Shown here: positions 21,879 through 23,150 of the stretch, piece after piece | How the letters are laid out: each line of letters begins with the position of its first letter | How positions within the stretch are numbered: the first letter of the stretch is position 1 | From: JAYZAP01 sp964645285 | GTDB lineage: Bacteria > Pseudomonadota > Alphaproteobacteria > JAAXGF01 | DNA: 23,150 bases | Direction of reading: 5' to 3' | Assembly (NCBI GenBank): GCA_964645285.1 | Contig: CAZYDR010000057.1 | Location: forward strand, 1-23,150 | The notes under the pieces: model-generated | What the model was told of the DNA's origin: nothing | The model's database searches: none | The model's input: only the letters and a program-made list of their open reading frames with translations | Made by a program: the position numbers and the translations under genes

Positions 21879-23084
21879 GTTACGCTGCAACTTCGACAAC
21901 ACTTCCAGCCCGCTGTCAGTCATCAGGAAGGTATCGATATAGGCGGCGCCGCTACCCCCCGGCCAGTTCTCCCAGACGTCGAACTGGTTCTCCAGGTTGA
22001 ACACTATGCCGGTTTCGAGGGGCCGGTCGTCGGGGGTGTCAGGGGTCGGATGGGTCTTGTGGTTGCCGACCCAGTCGGGCGGTACGGCGACGCCCACGGT
22101 GTAACCGCCGTTGTACCACATGATGTCGCGCAGGCCGTTGGAGTCCGTGTAGTCGTCGGAGATGGTATGCACCTTGAACATGGAATCGCCGGGCTTGATA
22201 CCATCGACAATGGCGTCGATGCAGCCCGCTGAGTTGTCCATCAGATCGATCCAGCGTTGGTCCGGCTGGCCGACCGCGAAAGTGCGGTTGAGGTTGACGT
22301 GGTAGCGGTGCAGGGATGAGCAGAAGTCGATGAATACCAGTTCGTTCTGCTTGACCTTGCGGTGCTGGGCCGGGCTGTGGTGAGTGCCGGCGCGTGGGCC
22401 TGACCCGATCATGGTGCGGATACCGGGATAGCCGCCGCCGCGCGCCATGAGTTCGCCCATGATGATGGCTTCGATCTCGGTTTCCATGATGCCCGGCTTC
22501 AACGCATCGCGGGCCGCCGTCATGGCGGCGTCAGCGATGGCCGAGGCTTCGCGCACCACCGCCACTTCGCGCGGCGATTTGACCAAACGCGCACCTTCCA
22601 CCAGGAACGAGCCATCGACCACCGTGGCCCCGCCCTTGGCGATGGCGGCGCTGAGCCCGTCGGTGGTGTCGGCGTGGGTGCCGTAAGTGAAACGCTGGGT
22701 GGCGACGGTCCTGCCGGCGCCCAGGCCGCGGCCGATCACCGTGTCGGCGGCGAACTTGATGGCGTCCTCCACCGGTCCCCGGGCGAACCACGCCACCTCT
22801 TCAATCTCGGGCGTGGTCATGACGATGGTAGTATGGCCCGGCACGTCGAAGAACAGGCCGTGGTCGTCGGCGCCGGCTTCGAGCAGCAGGCCGGTCAGGC
22901 TGCGCATGTGATACCAGATCATGTCGTAGCCGGTGAGCCAGGTGATATCCGCCGGTACGGTCACGTAGATCGCGTCGATCCCGACCGTGGTCATGGCGGC
23001 GCGGGTCTTGGCCCGGCGCTCGGCGTACTCTTCCGGCGGGAACGGTTGCGGCCAGTCGACCTGATCCTTGAGATATTGTGACAT
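21864..23084 (-). CDS. M24 (pita-bread/creatinase-fold) family protein with altered metal site
   Basis: This 406-residue protein has the two-domain layout of creatinase and Xaa-Pro peptidases. The N-terminal domain is about 1-165 (ERRAKTRAAM, ITWLTGYDM); the C-terminal pita-bread domain starts at about 170 (VKSPREVAVVREASAIADAAM, GGYPGIRTMIGSGPRAGTHH). The standard five metal ligands are mostly missing. D253 (VFIDF) remains, but the second Asp is N264 (HVNLNRT), the GHG(I/V)G histidine region reads GGYTVGV (326-332), E365 (NLEN) is kept, and the last Glu region reads YIDTFLM. Creatinase also works without metal, but its own E262 equivalent is Asn here too. It may therefore hydrolyse a small C-N bond in an unusual way, as in creatinase or ectoine hydrolase relatives. 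The ATG has AGGGGA upstream. It is convergent with the LysR remnant. Confidence 0.85.
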   Translation of the reverse strand: MSQYLKDQVDWPQPFPPEEYAERRAKTRAAMTTVGIDAIYVTVPADITWLTGYDMIWYHMRSLTGLLLEAGADDHGLFFDVPGHTTIVMTTPEIEEVAWFARGPVEDAIKFAADTVIGRGLGAGRTVATQRFTYGTHADTTDGLSAAIAKGGATVVDGSFLVEGARLVKSPREVAVVREASAIADAAMTAARDALKPGIMETEIEAIIMGELMARGGGYPGIRTMIGSGPRAGTHHSPAQHRKVKQNELVFIDFCSSLHRYHVNLNRTFAVGQPDQRWIDLMDNSAGCIDAIVDGIKPGDSMFKVHTISDDYTDSNGLRDIMWYNGGYTVGVAVPPDWVGNHKTHPTPDTPDDRPLETGIVFNLENQFDVWENWPGGSGAAYIDTFLMTDSGLEVLSKLQRNLVVV

Positions 23085-23138
23085 GGTATCTTCCCCTAGG
23101 CTCAGGACCTATTAATTTGATTGTATGAATTGGGATAG

Positions 23139-23149
23139 ATTGATTCAAT
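23139..23149. promoter_or_regulatory. Small palindrome upstream of the M24 gene
   Basis: ATTGATTCAAT is an 11-bp palindrome around one central base, 55 bp upstream of the M24 start codon in an AT-rich stretch (23100-23150). It has the size and dyad symmetry of a LysR-type box or another operator half. The adjoining sequence is cut by the window edge, so promoter elements cannot be judged. Confidence 0.3.
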
Positions 23150-23150
23150 A

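Overview
The window is GC-rich, densely packed, and typical of an alphaproteobacterium, probably a Rhodospirillales-like or marine environmental lineage. That placement is inferred from codon style and gene families, not from a marker gene. It is a catabolic region with no rRNA, tRNA, CRISPR array or intact mobile element that I can see. Most protein functions are read from motifs and remembered family sequences; no search was run.

Layout. (1) Positions 157-3580 (minus strand) form a four-gene unit, transcribed right to left: a CaiD-type enoyl-CoA hydratase, a tandem DUF427 protein, an SDR oxidoreductase and an arginase/agmatinase-family ureohydrolase. (2) Starting divergently at 3722 (plus strand) are a class III (CaiB/BaiF) CoA-transferase, a YfcG-like glutathione S-transferase, a second GST broken by a frameshift, and a large DUF3604/PHP-type metal-dependent hydrolase, closed by a probable terminator at 8574-8613. 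(3) Next come a DUF1330 protein and a MarR regulator. They are followed by a good sigma70-type promoter with an 18-bp perfect palindrome lying on its predicted start point (9413-9464). (4) Positions 9501-17386 or beyond hold the core operon: a FAD subunit of a molybdenum hydroxylase, a fused [2Fe-2S]+Moco catalytic subunit, a 6-hydroxynicotinate-reductase-family protein, a UPF0280 (ApbE-like) protein, HyuA and HyuB. All are linked by 1-4 base stop/start overlaps. An acyl-CoA dehydrogenase and a DUF1989 protein follow closely. (5) Positions 20961-21470 (minus strand) hold three tiny membrane-peptide genes and a C-terminal gene stub, perhaps left from a cytochrome-oxidase operon. They abut a 5'-truncated LysR gene (21471-21878). 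(6) Positions 21864-23084 (minus strand) encode an M24/creatinase-fold protein lacking most canonical metal ligands.

How the genes may work together (inference). The core operon reads as a reductive route for an N-heteroaromatic compound such as nicotinate. The Mo-hydroxylase adds a ring oxygen. The 6-hydroxynicotinate-reductase homologue reduces the hydroxylated ring to a cyclic lactam. The ATP-dependent HyuAB pair opens the lactam, a step done by an unrelated enamidase in Eubacterium barkeri. The acyl-CoA dehydrogenase, CaiB-type CoA-transferase and CaiD-type hydratase could process the resulting carboxylate as a CoA thioester. The neighbouring MarR protein is the obvious candidate repressor at the 9447-9464 palindrome. 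No enamidase, acyl-CoA ligase or dedicated transporter is visible, so the substrate and the end of the route remain open.
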